From NCBI RefSeq assembly GCF_016827595.1, contig NZ_JAECMS010000002.1, positions 744,001-808,000 of the forward strand: 64,000 nt of DNA, given 5' to 3'. Every line of letters starts with the position of its first letter. Position 1 is the stretch's first letter. Of this stretch, positions 7,801 through 15,292 are shown piece after piece. The translations under genes and the position numbers were made by a program. Source of the DNA: Luteirhabdus pelagi. GTDB taxonomy: Bacteria; Bacteroidota; Bacteroidia; Flavobacteriales; Flavobacteriaceae. The notes under the pieces were generated by a model. It did not search any database. It saw nothing but the letters and a program-made list of their open reading frames with translations, and was not told the DNA's origin.

Positions 7801-9244
7801 TATTTTCGGTTTTTTACCAATGGCATTTTCCACATCTGCCGGTGCAGAAGTTCAACAACCACTTGCTACAGTTGTTATAGGTGGTATGCTTACGGCTACC
7901 TTGCTTACGCTGGTGGTTCTTCCTGTCCTTTATACATTTGTAGAGAAGAGACGGGAGAAAAAGGAACAGAACAAGCTTGGTTCTTCCAATTCACGATCTT
8001 TAGCTACGATTTTGATAATTGGCTTTGTTTTAGGCGGAACCTTTTCTGTAAATGCACAATCTGATGCAATGTCATCTGAATATTCACAACAGGATTCTTT
8101 ACAAACTATTAGTTTGCAAGAGGCTAAAGAAATGGCAATCCAAAACTTTCCACAATTAAAAGCTGCCCAACTTGAAATTGAAAGTGAGGAAGTATTGCGT
8201 AAAACCGCTTATGATTTTGGGAATACCCAAATCTTTACAGGAAAAGAAGAGGTAGGAAATGGTTCTGATGGGATCTATACCCAAATTGGTGTTCAACAAC
8301 AAGGCATAGATGTTTTTGGAATAGCTCCCCGTTTGAAATTACAGAAAGAAAGGGTGGCACTTGCTGAAAATGCCTTAGAGCTATCTACTATTGAAATTGA
8401 ACGTGAAGTAAGCAGGGCCTGGACATCTGTTTATACAACTAAAAAGGCGTATCAGGTATATAGAAAAATGGATTCAATTTTTGAAGATATTGAAAGGGCT
8501 GCAAGAATCCGGTATGAGACAGAAGCTACCTCTAAACTGGAATATCTTGCTACCTCCAACCAGGCGAACGAGGTTAAAATACAGCTGGAACAATCGTACC
8601 GAAATTACCTGAAATCAATACAGCGTTTAAACCTATGGTTTGTTAGTGATACGATTTATGATGTACCAGATTTGCCTGTTGAAACTTTAGACAAACCTTT
8701 AAACTTTCTGGTAGAGTCGCTTGAAAATCATCCGTTGCTACAGGTTTCGGAACAAAGGATAGATGTTGCCAAAGCGGTTACCAGAGAACGAAAATCTGAA
8801 TTTTTGCCCAAATTTCAGGGTCAGTACGGTAGGCAGGAAATAGCCGGGCAATCGGGTTTCTTCCAATATCAAATAGGAATTCAAATTCCGCTGTTTTTTG
8901 GGCCGGAATTAGGCCGTACACAGGAAGCACAAGTAAATAGACAGATTGCAGAGCAAAACTTTTATCAGGATAAAATCGAACTGGAAACCGCCTATAAAAA
9001 TATGCGTGAAGACTACATCAAATGGAGAAACTCATGGAATTATTATAGGGATGAAGCACTTCCGCTGGCCAAAGAGCAACAAGATGGATCAGTGCTGGCC
9101 TTTAAGGAAGGCGCTATCGATTATGTGACATTTCTCCAAAATATAAGAGATGCCATTAGAATCGAGGTAAATGCCTGGAGTGCTTTTAACGATTATCTCG
9201 ACAGCCGTTACCAACTGGAATATTACCTTAAGAATTCAAATTAA
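4811..9244 (+). CDS. CusA/CzcA-family RND metal efflux pump fused to a TolC-like outer-membrane factor
   Basis: A protein of 1477 residues. Residues 1 to about 1040 form a complete heavy-metal RND transporter, with an N-terminal membrane helix, two periplasmic porter regions and two blocks of membrane helices containing the DFGIIIDGAVIIIEG motif. After a basic stretch, a second hydrophobic segment (LATILIIGFVLGG, near residue 1065) ends in VNAQ like a signal-peptidase site. Residues from about 1090 to the end are a TolC/CusC-like protein rich in coiled coil. RND pumps alone are about 1040 residues and TolC about 400, so both parts are full length. The adaptor subunit follows 22 bases downstream. 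Likely exports Cu/Ag or Zn/Cd/Co from the periplasm; metal not decided. Confidence 0.93.
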   Translation: MINKIIAFSINNKFIIGLLTLALIGTGIWSMMTVNLGSVPDITNNQVQVITQSPNLATEDIEQFVTYPVELSMGNLPGVTEIRSISRFGLSVVTIVFEDDMGTYLPRQLVQEKLNELGESIPEKFGSPSMGPISTGLGQIYEYTIKPEEGFENKYSPMELRTVQDWVIKRQLTLLEGVVEVNSYGGSIKQYEVTVNPDKLNSLGISISQVYEALARNNVNTGGAYIEKNKMSNFIRGEGLIRSLEDIKDISIINEGNIPVTIGDVATRVHFGNQVRYGAFTQDGKEAVGGIIMMLKGSNPNAVIQNVKNRMAEIEKSLPEGLTIAPIIDRSELIARTTDTVKTNLLEGALIVIFALVLLLGSLRGGIITATTIPLSLLFAFILMKQFNVWANLMSLGAIDFGIIIDGAVIIIEGTVYEIQKRIRSGKVKFNQAKMDEVAYDAGSTMMSSAFFGQIIILIVFTPILFLTGVEGKMFKPMAYTFGFAMIGAIFLCLTYVPMMSALFMKPIQNKKNWFGRFERWLERISDKIIGGIQRVYMPLLKGALKLKLIVVGAAAVLLVLAGFLFSRMGGEFVPQLDEGDIAMQALIRPGSSLTESIEVSKKIENILLENFPEIKTATARIGVADIPTDPMPMDIADMYLILEKDKDNWTTAETKEGLIAQIKEKLNKELTGVNLVFTQPVELRFNELLEGVREDIAVKLYGEDLGVLSEKVQEMASIIQTVPGAGDVNAERTSGLPQMTVKFNRDKIAQYGLDIQKANDYISTAFAGGTAGVIFEGEKRFDLVVRFDEDHRKNIDDLRGMYIDLPDGTQVPIKEIADIEYVPGPMQISRDDTYRRTYVGVNARGRDVESVVNDIQQKLDEELELPPGYYITYGGEFENLQSAKDRLVIVVPIALFLIFVLLYFALKSFSQSIMIYMAIPLAAIGGVFALWLRGMPFSISAGVGFIVLFGVAVLNGLVLINRFNSLKEEGVTSIRDRIFTGTKERIRPIMLTATTDIFGFLPMAFSTSAGAEVQQPLATVVIGGMLTATLLTLVVLPVLYTFVEKRREKKEQNKLGSSNSRSLATILIIGFVLGGTFSVNAQSDAMSSEYSQQDSLQTISLQEAKEMAIQNFPQLKAAQLEIESEEVLRKTAYDFGNTQIFTGKEEVGNGSDGIYTQIGVQQQGIDVFGIAPRLKLQKERVALAENALELSTIEIEREVSRAWTSVYTTKKAYQVYRKMDSIFEDIERAARIRYETEATSKLEYLATSNQANEVKIQLEQSYRNYLKSIQRLNLWFVSDTIYDVPDLPVETLDKPLNFLVESLENHPLLQVSEQRIDVAKAVTRERKSEFLPKFQGQYGRQEIAGQSGFFQYQIGIQIPLFFGPELGRTQEAQVNRQIAEQNFYQDKIELETAYKNMREDYIKWRNSWNYYRDEALPLAKEQQDGSVLAFKEGAIDYVTFLQNIRDAIRIEVNAWSAFNDYLDSRYQLEYYLKNSN

Positions 9245-9266
9245 AAATTAAAATAAGAAAATCGAT

Positions 9267-10505
9267 ATGAATACAAGATCAATAAATATTCTAATGCTTG
9301 CCTTAACGCTCAGCATATTCTTTGGATGTAAAGAAAATCCTGCGGCAGGGGAAGATGCTTCCAGTGAAACTGCAACTACTAATACCGAAGAAGGTGAAAA
9401 TCACGGTGAGGAAGGAGATGAAGAAGAAGGAGGGATGCGTTCGGTACATCTTTCAGAAATGAAATTCAATAGTCTGGGGATTAAAGTAGATACCTTGCCT
9501 AAAAAAGCTTTGTCCGGTATTGTGGAAGCCAATGGCCAGTTAGAAGTGCCGCCACAATATGAAGCTACCGTTACGGCAATTTTAGGCGGTAATATAACTT
9601 CTATAAAGGTTATTGAGGGGGATAAGGTAAATAAAGGTCAGGTGTTGGCTTATCTTTCTCACCCAAATTTAACCAGAATGCAGTCTGATTATATTAATGC
9701 ATATAGTAGGATGCAATTTTTGGAAAAGGAATTTGAAAGACAGAAACGTTTATATGAAGCAGAGGTAGGATCTGGAAAATCTTTTCAACAAACCCAATCA
9801 GATTACCAGTCTGTACAAGGTGAAGTGCGGGGGTATGAATCACAGTTACGGCAGTTAAACCTAAATGCTTCCCAGGTTAGAGACGGTGAATTATATGAAT
9901 ATATTCCGGTAGTAAGCCCAATTGGAGGTTATATTGAAAAAGTACTGGTACAGGTAGGACAATATGTAGACCCTCAGACCAGTATGTTTATGGTAGTTGA
10001 TAATGAACATGTGCATGCCGATCTAATGGTTTTTGAAAAAGATATTTATAAGGTGAAAGAAGGCCAAAAGATTGCGTTTACACTGGAATCGGTTCCAGGC
10101 AGTAATTTAACCGGGGAAATTTATTCAGTGGGGAAACAATTTGAACAAAACCCCAAAGCGGTACATGTGCATGCAGAAATCGATAATAAAGAAGATTTTC
10201 TAATTCCGGGGATGTATATAAACGGAAAAATCAGGACCGGTGAAGAAGCTGTTCCTGCCTTACCGGAAGAAGCAATAATTGAAGAAGAAGGAAATCCCTA
10301 CATCTTTACGGCCCAAAAACACCAGGAAGATGGTGAAACCGAATGGGAATTGAAACCAGTGCAGGTTAGAACGGGAATAAATGAAGATGGTTGGGTTGAA
10401 ATTAAACTGCTGGAGCCTCTGCCTGAAGGTACGTTGGTTGCCTATAATAATGCCTATTATCTGGTTTCTGAAATGCAGAAAAGCCAGACTTCCCATGGTC
10501 ATTAA
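9267..10505 (+). CDS. RND efflux periplasmic adaptor lipoprotein (CusB/CzcB family)
   Basis: A protein of 412 residues with a lipoprotein signal (lipobox FFGC near residue 21), then an acidic and histidine-containing linker. The membrane-fusion-protein core has a lipoyl-type half (ATVTAILGGNITSIKVIEG), a coiled-coil hairpin, the second lipoyl half (SPIGGYIEKVLVQVGQYV) and beta-barrel domains. It bridges the RND pump and the TolC-like factor encoded just upstream as one protein. Same operon as 4811. Confidence 0.93.
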   Translation: MNTRSINILMLALTLSIFFGCKENPAAGEDASSETATTNTEEGENHGEEGDEEEGGMRSVHLSEMKFNSLGIKVDTLPKKALSGIVEANGQLEVPPQYEATVTAILGGNITSIKVIEGDKVNKGQVLAYLSHPNLTRMQSDYINAYSRMQFLEKEFERQKRLYEAEVGSGKSFQQTQSDYQSVQGEVRGYESQLRQLNLNASQVRDGELYEYIPVVSPIGGYIEKVLVQVGQYVDPQTSMFMVVDNEHVHADLMVFEKDIYKVKEGQKIAFTLESVPGSNLTGEIYSVGKQFEQNPKAVHVHAEIDNKEDFLIPGMYINGKIRTGEEAVPALPEEAIIEEEGNPYIFTAQKHQEDGETEWELKPVQVRTGINEDGWVEIKLLEPLPEGTLVAYNNAYYLVSEMQKSQTSHGH

Positions 10506-10521
10506 ATTAAAAAAATTAGAT

Positions 10522-10575
10522 GGATGGACTCTCTGTTAAATGTTTGTCTTAATTAAAATTCCAGAGGGTTCATCC
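10522..10575 (+). promoter_or_regulatory. 14-bp inverted repeat between efflux adaptor and PII-like gene
   Basis: GGATGGACTCTCTG (10522-10535) pairs with CAGAGGGTTCATCC (10562-10575) over 14 positions, two of them G-T pairs, around a 26-base AT-rich loop. No U-tract follows, so it is not a standard terminator. It may be an operator dyad, an mRNA-processing or attenuation structure, or an RNA regulatory element controlling the PII and Fur genes. Confidence 0.5.
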
Positions 10576-10601
10576 TTAATACTAAAATTAATATTACAGC
10601 A

Positions 10602-10940
10602 ATGAAAGAAATAAAAGCATTTATAAAACCGAAACGAGTTCAAAAAGTGATAGAATCCCTTAGTGAAAGTGGATTCAAAAGTATGACGCTTTCCCAGGGG
10701 GAAGGTACCGGGGCTTTTAAAGCAAAAGGCGCATCACCTTCTTTAGATTTCCGTGTAACAGACAGTCCGGTTGTAAAGTTAGAACTGGTATGTCAAAACG
10801 AAGAAGCACAATCAGCAATAGATATTATCCTTGAGAATGCAAAAACAACTGAACCCGGTGACGGAATAATTTATCTTTCCGATATTGAAGATGCCTTCCA
10901 GATAAAAACCGGGGAATCCATAAAGCGTTACGACCCCTAA
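10602..10940 (+). CDS. PII-like signalling protein of metal-efflux operons
   Basis: A small protein of 112 residues with the ferredoxin-like PII/GlnB fold pattern: an initial KEIKAFIKPKRVQKVIESL strand-helix, a variable T-loop region (residues 30-50) and the PGDGIIYLSDIEDAFQIKTGE C-terminal block. Canonical PII proteins sense ATP/ADP and 2-oxoglutarate. A divergent group (PII-NG) is known to be linked with CzcA/CusA-type efflux genes and lacks the uridylylated tyrosine. The position right after the pump and adaptor fits that group. Likely modulates efflux or reads nucleotide or metal state; target unknown. Confidence 0.8.
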   Translation: MKEIKAFIKPKRVQKVIESLSESGFKSMTLSQGEGTGAFKAKGASPSLDFRVTDSPVVKLELVCQNEEAQSAIDIILENAKTTEPGDGIIYLSDIEDAFQIKTGESIKRYDP

Positions 10941-10955
10941 ATACTTTTATAGCAA

Positions 10956-11372
10956 ATGGAAAAAATAGTAAAAAAGTTGGAAAGCAAAGGCATCCGCCCT
11001 ACGGCAATGCGCTTGATGACCTATAGACGGCTGGCACAACTGAATGTGGCCGTTAGCTTAGGCGACCTTGGAAAGGATTTCGAAAGCTCGGAAAGGAGTA
11101 CGCTTTTCCGTACTATGAAGACATTTGAAGAAAAAGGAATCGTGCATCAAATTGAGGATGGCACCGGCATCATTAAATATGCCCTGTGCGAAGACAATTG
11201 TGAATGTGAGGTGGGAAACGACCTTCACTTACATTTTCATTGCAATAGTTGCGGGGAAACCGTGTGCCTTACAGAGCACAAAATCCCTCAGATAAACCTG
11301 CCCGAAGGCTATGTGGCAGAGGATATCAATCTGGTAGTAAAGGGAATATGTGAGAAATGTAGTGGCGTTTAA
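10956..11372 (+). CDS. Fur-family transcriptional regulator (paralogue 1)
   Basis: A protein of 138 residues with an N-terminal winged helix (RPTAMRLMTYRRL ... ERSTLFRTMKTFEEKGIVHQIEDG) and a C-terminal metal/dimerization domain with HLHFHCNSC, a CEC motif and a final CEKC. These are the usual Fur/Zur/PerR zinc and metal sites. It lies 15 bases after the PII-like gene, so it is probably an autoregulated repressor of the upstream efflux operon. Metal sensed is not predictable. Confidence 0.88.
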   Translation: MEKIVKKLESKGIRPTAMRLMTYRRLAQLNVAVSLGDLGKDFESSERSTLFRTMKTFEEKGIVHQIEDGTGIIKYALCEDNCECEVGNDLHLHFHCNSCGETVCLTEHKIPQINLPEGYVAEDINLVVKGICEKCSGV

Positions 11373-11381
11373 TTTTATGAG

Positions 11382-11846
11382 ATGACCAAAGCCGAAGAAA
11401 CACTTAGAAACAACGGGATTAGACCTACCAAAATGAGATTATTTATTTATAAATATCTCAAAAGAAAGTTTTATGCTGTAACATTAAGGGAAATAGAAAC
11501 GGCTTTCGTTAAAAAAAGTAAACATACACGAGATAGAACAACAATTTATCGGAGTATAAAATTATTTCAAAAGAAAGGGATTATACATCAAATTGATGAC
11601 GGTACGGCTACCGCAAAATATGCATATTCTGATAAGAATTCGCTGGATCTACACTTACACCTTCACTGTATGAATTGCAGCAAAACCTTCTGTTTGCCCA
11701 ATAAAGTTCCACAGGAAAATTTACCTGACAAATACGAAATAACCGAAGTAAATTTAGTTTTGAAGGGGGCATGTGTAAAATGCCAAAAAGCAAAGAAGCT
11801 AAAATATAACATAGACCAATCTGCTCATAAAAACTTAAAACAATGA
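11382..11846 (+). CDS. Fur-family transcriptional regulator (paralogue 2)
   Basis: A protein of 154 residues with the same architecture as its neighbour: winged helix with DRTTIYRSIKLFQKKGIIHQIDDG, then LHLHLHCMNCSKTFCLP and a final CVKCQKA. It is more basic and AT-rich and lacks the CEC element seen in paralogue 1. Its last codon overlaps the next gene by four bases (ATGA), indicating translational coupling. Confidence 0.85.
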   Translation: MTKAEETLRNNGIRPTKMRLFIYKYLKRKFYAVTLREIETAFVKKSKHTRDRTTIYRSIKLFQKKGIIHQIDDGTATAKYAYSDKNSLDLHLHLHCMNCSKTFCLPNKVPQENLPDKYEITEVNLVLKGACVKCQKAKKLKYNIDQSAHKNLKQ

Positions 11847-12202
11847 TACGAATCAAAAATGTCGAAAAAAGCAATTTGATATCCGCTTCAATAAGCGGTA
11901 AGATTACTAAAGAGGATATAGAGAAAATCCATCCTTTGATACATAATATTGTCAAAAATGGAAATAAGGTGAATTTCTTTTTTGAACTAGTTAACTTTAA
12001 GGGCTACGATCTCAAAGGCTTATGGGAAGATTTAAAAGTTGATACCGCCCATATTTCAGATTATGGAAAGATGGCCTTTGTGGGTGAAAAAGAATGGCAG
12101 GAATGGGCTGCTAAAGCCACTGATTTTTTTACAAGCTCGGAAGTTAAATATTTCGACTTTACCGAAAAGGAAGAAGCTAAAAGATGGATATTAAACCAAT
12201 AG
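11843..12202 (+). CDS. SpoIIAA-like (STAS-type) protein
   Basis: A protein of 119 residues resembling the SpoIIAA-like family: an alternating beta/alpha pattern with ISASISGKITKEDIEKI near the start and the typical KMAFVGEKEWQEWAAKATDFF block near residues 75-95. No membrane segment or metal motif. The family's function is poorly known; members occur beside cation transporters. The start overlaps the upstream fur stop by four bases, and the P-type ATPase begins five bases downstream. Confidence 0.75.
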   Translation: MIRIKNVEKSNLISASISGKITKEDIEKIHPLIHNIVKNGNKVNFFFELVNFKGYDLKGLWEDLKVDTAHISDYGKMAFVGEKEWQEWAAKATDFFTSSEVKYFDFTEKEEAKRWILNQ

Positions 12203-12206
12203 GGAT

Positions 12207-14735
12207 ATGAAAAAGCTACAACTAAAAATTCCGGTATTGCTACCTCAGGTGCCAAATGAAAAAGACACTTGTGTGCAAAGGCTCATTGCTGAATTAGAGG
12301 CCAAAGAGGGTCTTGAAAAAGTACATATAGTAGATGATCAGGAAGATACGGTGCCGCAACTGTGCTTTCATTATGATCCGGACATTATCTCTATTGACCG
12401 AATTCAATCTTTGGCGGAAAATGCCGGGGCAGAAATTACAGAAAAATATGGTCATCTTCTTTTAGAGGTTGAGGGGATTAGACATACAAGGCACGCTCGT
12501 TCCATCGAGAAAAGCCTTTTGGCAATCAATGGAGTTTTGGAAGTTTCCGTTTCAGGCTCTGGAATGGTACGACTTGAATTTGATAAAAAGCAAACGAATT
12601 TTGATGAAATAAGTAAACAAATTGAAAAAGAATACCTTCAGATTCAGCGGAGTTCTTCAAACGAAAATGATTACACCAAAGCATCCAAAAAACAGGAGCG
12701 TTCAAAGAAGGAAGATACTAAAGAACAAACTTCCACAGAGGGGCACGAGCACAAAGAGGGCGAGACCCACGAGGAAGGAGAAGGGCACGCCCACGGTGGG
12801 ATTTTCGGTAAAAATACGGAGCTTATTTTTTCTATTATCTGCGGCGCCCTTCTCGGGATAGGTTTCGGACTTTCCTATGTTGCATCCATCCCAGATTGGG
12901 TCAGTCTTACTTTATACATAGGTGCTTACTTTTTTGGGGGTTACTTTACGGCAAAAGAGGCCATACAGACCGTTGCCAAAGGTGGTTTTGAAATCGATTT
13001 TTTAATGTTGGTGGCCGCCATAGGTGCCGCTGTTCTGGGAGAATGGGCCGAAGGTGCACTCTTGCTGTTCCTGTTCAGCCTTGGCCACGCCCTGGAACAC
13101 TATGCAATGAACAAGGCCCGAAAGTCCATAGCGGCCCTTGCCGATCTCGCACCAAAAACAGCTTTGCTCAAAAAAGATGGCAAAACCGAAGAGGTGGGTA
13201 TCGAAAAATTGGGTATAGGCGATATTATCGTGGTCAAGCCGAACAGTAAAATATCTGCCGATGGCGTTGTGGTCAACGGAAAAAGCAGTGTCAACCAAGC
13301 TCCGATTACCGGGGAAAGTGTACCGGTAGATAAAGTTCCCGTAGAAGATGTTGACAAGGATTATTCGGCGCAAGATGATATCAAGGATGAAAACCGCGTT
13401 TTTGCCGGAACGATCAATGGGAACAATACTTTGGAAATTAAAGTGATCAAAGCAGCCAAAGATTCAACGCTTTCCCGATTGGTGAAACTGGTTAACGAGG
13501 CCCAGACCCAAAAATCACCTACCCAGTTGCTCACCGATAAATTTGAAAAATATTTTGTGCCGTCCGTCCTTATTTTGGTCGGGATTCTTTTGTTCGCTTT
13601 TTTAGTTATTGACGAACCCTTTAGCGCGAGCTTTTACCGGGCAATGGCGGTACTGGTAGCTGCAAGTCCCTGTGCGTTGGCAATCTCGACCCCAAGTGCT
13701 GTATTGAGTGGAGTGGCCAGAGCTGCCCGTGGCGGGGTATTAATTAAAGGAGGGCGCCCTCTGGAGGACCTGGGGGTTATTACCGCCCTCGCCTTTGATA
13801 AAACCGGAACTCTAACGGAAGGAAAGCCAAAACTTACCCAAGTGGTGCCACTTGGAAATATATCTGAAAACGAACTTCTCAAAATAGCAGTAGCTGTGGA
13901 AAGTTTGAGTGATCACCCCCTGGCCAAAGCTGTAGTTCGTGATGGAAAAGAGCGTCTGGAAGGCGAGGAAATCCCAAATGCCTCTAATTTGGAGGCAGTT
14001 CTGGGTAAAGGGATTAAAGCATCGTTTGGCAATGATAAAATCTATATAGGTAACCTCGACCTGTACGAAGGGCTTGATGAGAGTACACCTTCCGAAAAAA
14101 TAGCTACGAAAGTGCGTGGTCTTGAAGGTGGTGGAAATACAACAATGCTTATACGAAAAAATGAAGAATATATAGGCATCATTGCATTAATGGATACCCC
14201 TCGTGAAGCCGCCAAGGGAACCCTCAAAAAATTAAAAGAAATCGGCATTAAACGAATGATCATGCTTACCGGAGATAACCAGAAGGTAGCAGACGCTGTA
14301 GCAGAAGAAATAGGATTGACCGATGCCTGGGGGAGCCTATTGCCGGAAGAAAAAGTGGATGCTATAAAAGAATTAAAAGAAAAGGAATCCAAGGTGGCAA
14401 TGGTGGGCGATGGCGTTAATGATGCCCCTGCCATGGCAAACAGCACTGTAGGCATAGCTATGGGTGCTGCGGGAAGTGATGTAGCCTTGGAAACGGCGGA
14501 TATTGCGCTAATGGCCGATAAGTTGGAAACCCTGCCCTTTGCCATAGGCTTAAGCAGGAAGGCAAAGGCGATTATCAGGCAAAACCTTTGGGTTAGCCTT
14601 GGTATTGTGGCCCTGCTTATACCTTCAACCATATTCGGCTTGGCAAATATTGGAGTGGCTGTAGTAATCCATGAAGGTTCGACGCTTCTGGTGGTTTTTA
14701 ATGCGTTAAGGCTTTTGGCTTATAAAAAAGATTAG
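12207..14735 (+). CDS. P1B-type heavy-metal ATPase with SPC motif (Co/Zn/Cd group)
   Basis: A protein of 842 residues. The N-terminus holds two ferredoxin-like (HMA-like) units without CxxC; the second has HTRHA where CxxC would be. A His/Glu-rich segment follows (residues ~175-200). The ATPase core has TGES near residue 372, SPC near 487 in place of CPC, the phosphorylation motif DKTGTLT near 531, TGDN near 688 and GDGVNDAP near 734. The SPC motif together with HEGST in the last membrane region is characteristic of P1B-4 pumps, which export Co, Zn or Cd from the cytoplasm. It is tightly linked to Fur regulators on both sides. Confidence 0.93.
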   Translation: MKKLQLKIPVLLPQVPNEKDTCVQRLIAELEAKEGLEKVHIVDDQEDTVPQLCFHYDPDIISIDRIQSLAENAGAEITEKYGHLLLEVEGIRHTRHARSIEKSLLAINGVLEVSVSGSGMVRLEFDKKQTNFDEISKQIEKEYLQIQRSSSNENDYTKASKKQERSKKEDTKEQTSTEGHEHKEGETHEEGEGHAHGGIFGKNTELIFSIICGALLGIGFGLSYVASIPDWVSLTLYIGAYFFGGYFTAKEAIQTVAKGGFEIDFLMLVAAIGAAVLGEWAEGALLLFLFSLGHALEHYAMNKARKSIAALADLAPKTALLKKDGKTEEVGIEKLGIGDIIVVKPNSKISADGVVVNGKSSVNQAPITGESVPVDKVPVEDVDKDYSAQDDIKDENRVFAGTINGNNTLEIKVIKAAKDSTLSRLVKLVNEAQTQKSPTQLLTDKFEKYFVPSVLILVGILLFAFLVIDEPFSASFYRAMAVLVAASPCALAISTPSAVLSGVARAARGGVLIKGGRPLEDLGVITALAFDKTGTLTEGKPKLTQVVPLGNISENELLKIAVAVESLSDHPLAKAVVRDGKERLEGEEIPNASNLEAVLGKGIKASFGNDKIYIGNLDLYEGLDESTPSEKIATKVRGLEGGGNTTMLIRKNEEYIGIIALMDTPREAAKGTLKKLKEIGIKRMIMLTGDNQKVADAVAEEIGLTDAWGSLLPEEKVDAIKELKEKESKVAMVGDGVNDAPAMANSTVGIAMGAAGSDVALETADIALMADKLETLPFAIGLSRKAKAIIRQNLWVSLGIVALLIPSTIFGLANIGVAVVIHEGSTLLVVFNALRLLAYKKD

Positions 14736-14770
14736 ATCCGGACTTAGACTGTTTTTCGAAAGAATATAAA

Positions 14771-15205
14771 ATGACAAAAACGGAAAAAAAATTATCGTCA
14801 AAAGGGATACGTCCCACTGAAATGAGGTTGAAAATTCACAAATACCTCAATAGGAAGACCTATGCAGTAAGTTTAAACGAAATGCAAAAAGTCTTTATCG
14901 CTAAAAGCGAAAAAAACAAAACGGCAAACAGAACTACCTTTTATCGAAACCTAAAAACTTTTGAAGATAAAGGGCTAATTCATCAGATTAATGATGGGAC
15001 AGGAGTGGCAAAATTTGCAATTTCCGATAAAAAGGCCAAAGGTAAATACGGTACAGATTTACATATGCATTTTCATTGTACCGTTTGCGGAAAAACTATT
15101 TGCTTGCCGGATAGAATATCGAAACAAAACTTGCCGGACGATTATGAAATAAACGATTTGAACCTGGTATTAAAAGGGGTATGTAAAAATTGTAGTAAAA
15201 AATAA
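14771..15205 (+). CDS. Fur-family transcriptional regulator (paralogue 3)
   Basis: A protein of 144 residues, clearly a paralogue of those at 10956 and 11382: RPTEMRLKIHKYL, NRTTFYRNLKTFEDKGLIHQINDG, LHMHFHCTVCGKTICLP and a final CKNCSKK. It follows the SPC-type ATPase by 35 bases and probably controls it. A large inverted repeat follows its stop codon. Confidence 0.87.
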   Translation: MTKTEKKLSSKGIRPTEMRLKIHKYLNRKTYAVSLNEMQKVFIAKSEKNKTANRTTFYRNLKTFEDKGLIHQINDGTGVAKFAISDKKAKGKYGTDLHMHFHCTVCGKTICLPDRISKQNLPDDYEINDLNLVLKGVCKNCSKK

Positions 15206-15206
15206 T

Positions 15207-15268
15207 AGGTGGGAGTACCTTAAAACTGAACCCTTGCGCCCCTGGTCAGCTTAAGGTTTCCCCCACCT
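15207..15268 (+). promoter_or_regulatory. Long inverted repeat between fur paralogue 3 and lpd
   Basis: AGGTGGGAGTACCTTAA (15207-15223) faces TTAAGGTTTCCCCCACCT (15251-15268). The outer AGGTGGG and inner ACCTTAA segments pair around a 27-base GC-rich loop. Only a weak T-rich stretch follows. It could be a terminator for the fur gene or an operator/structured leader for lpd. Confidence 0.45.
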
Positions 15269-15292
15269 TATTTAATTAAAAAATTTACGAAT

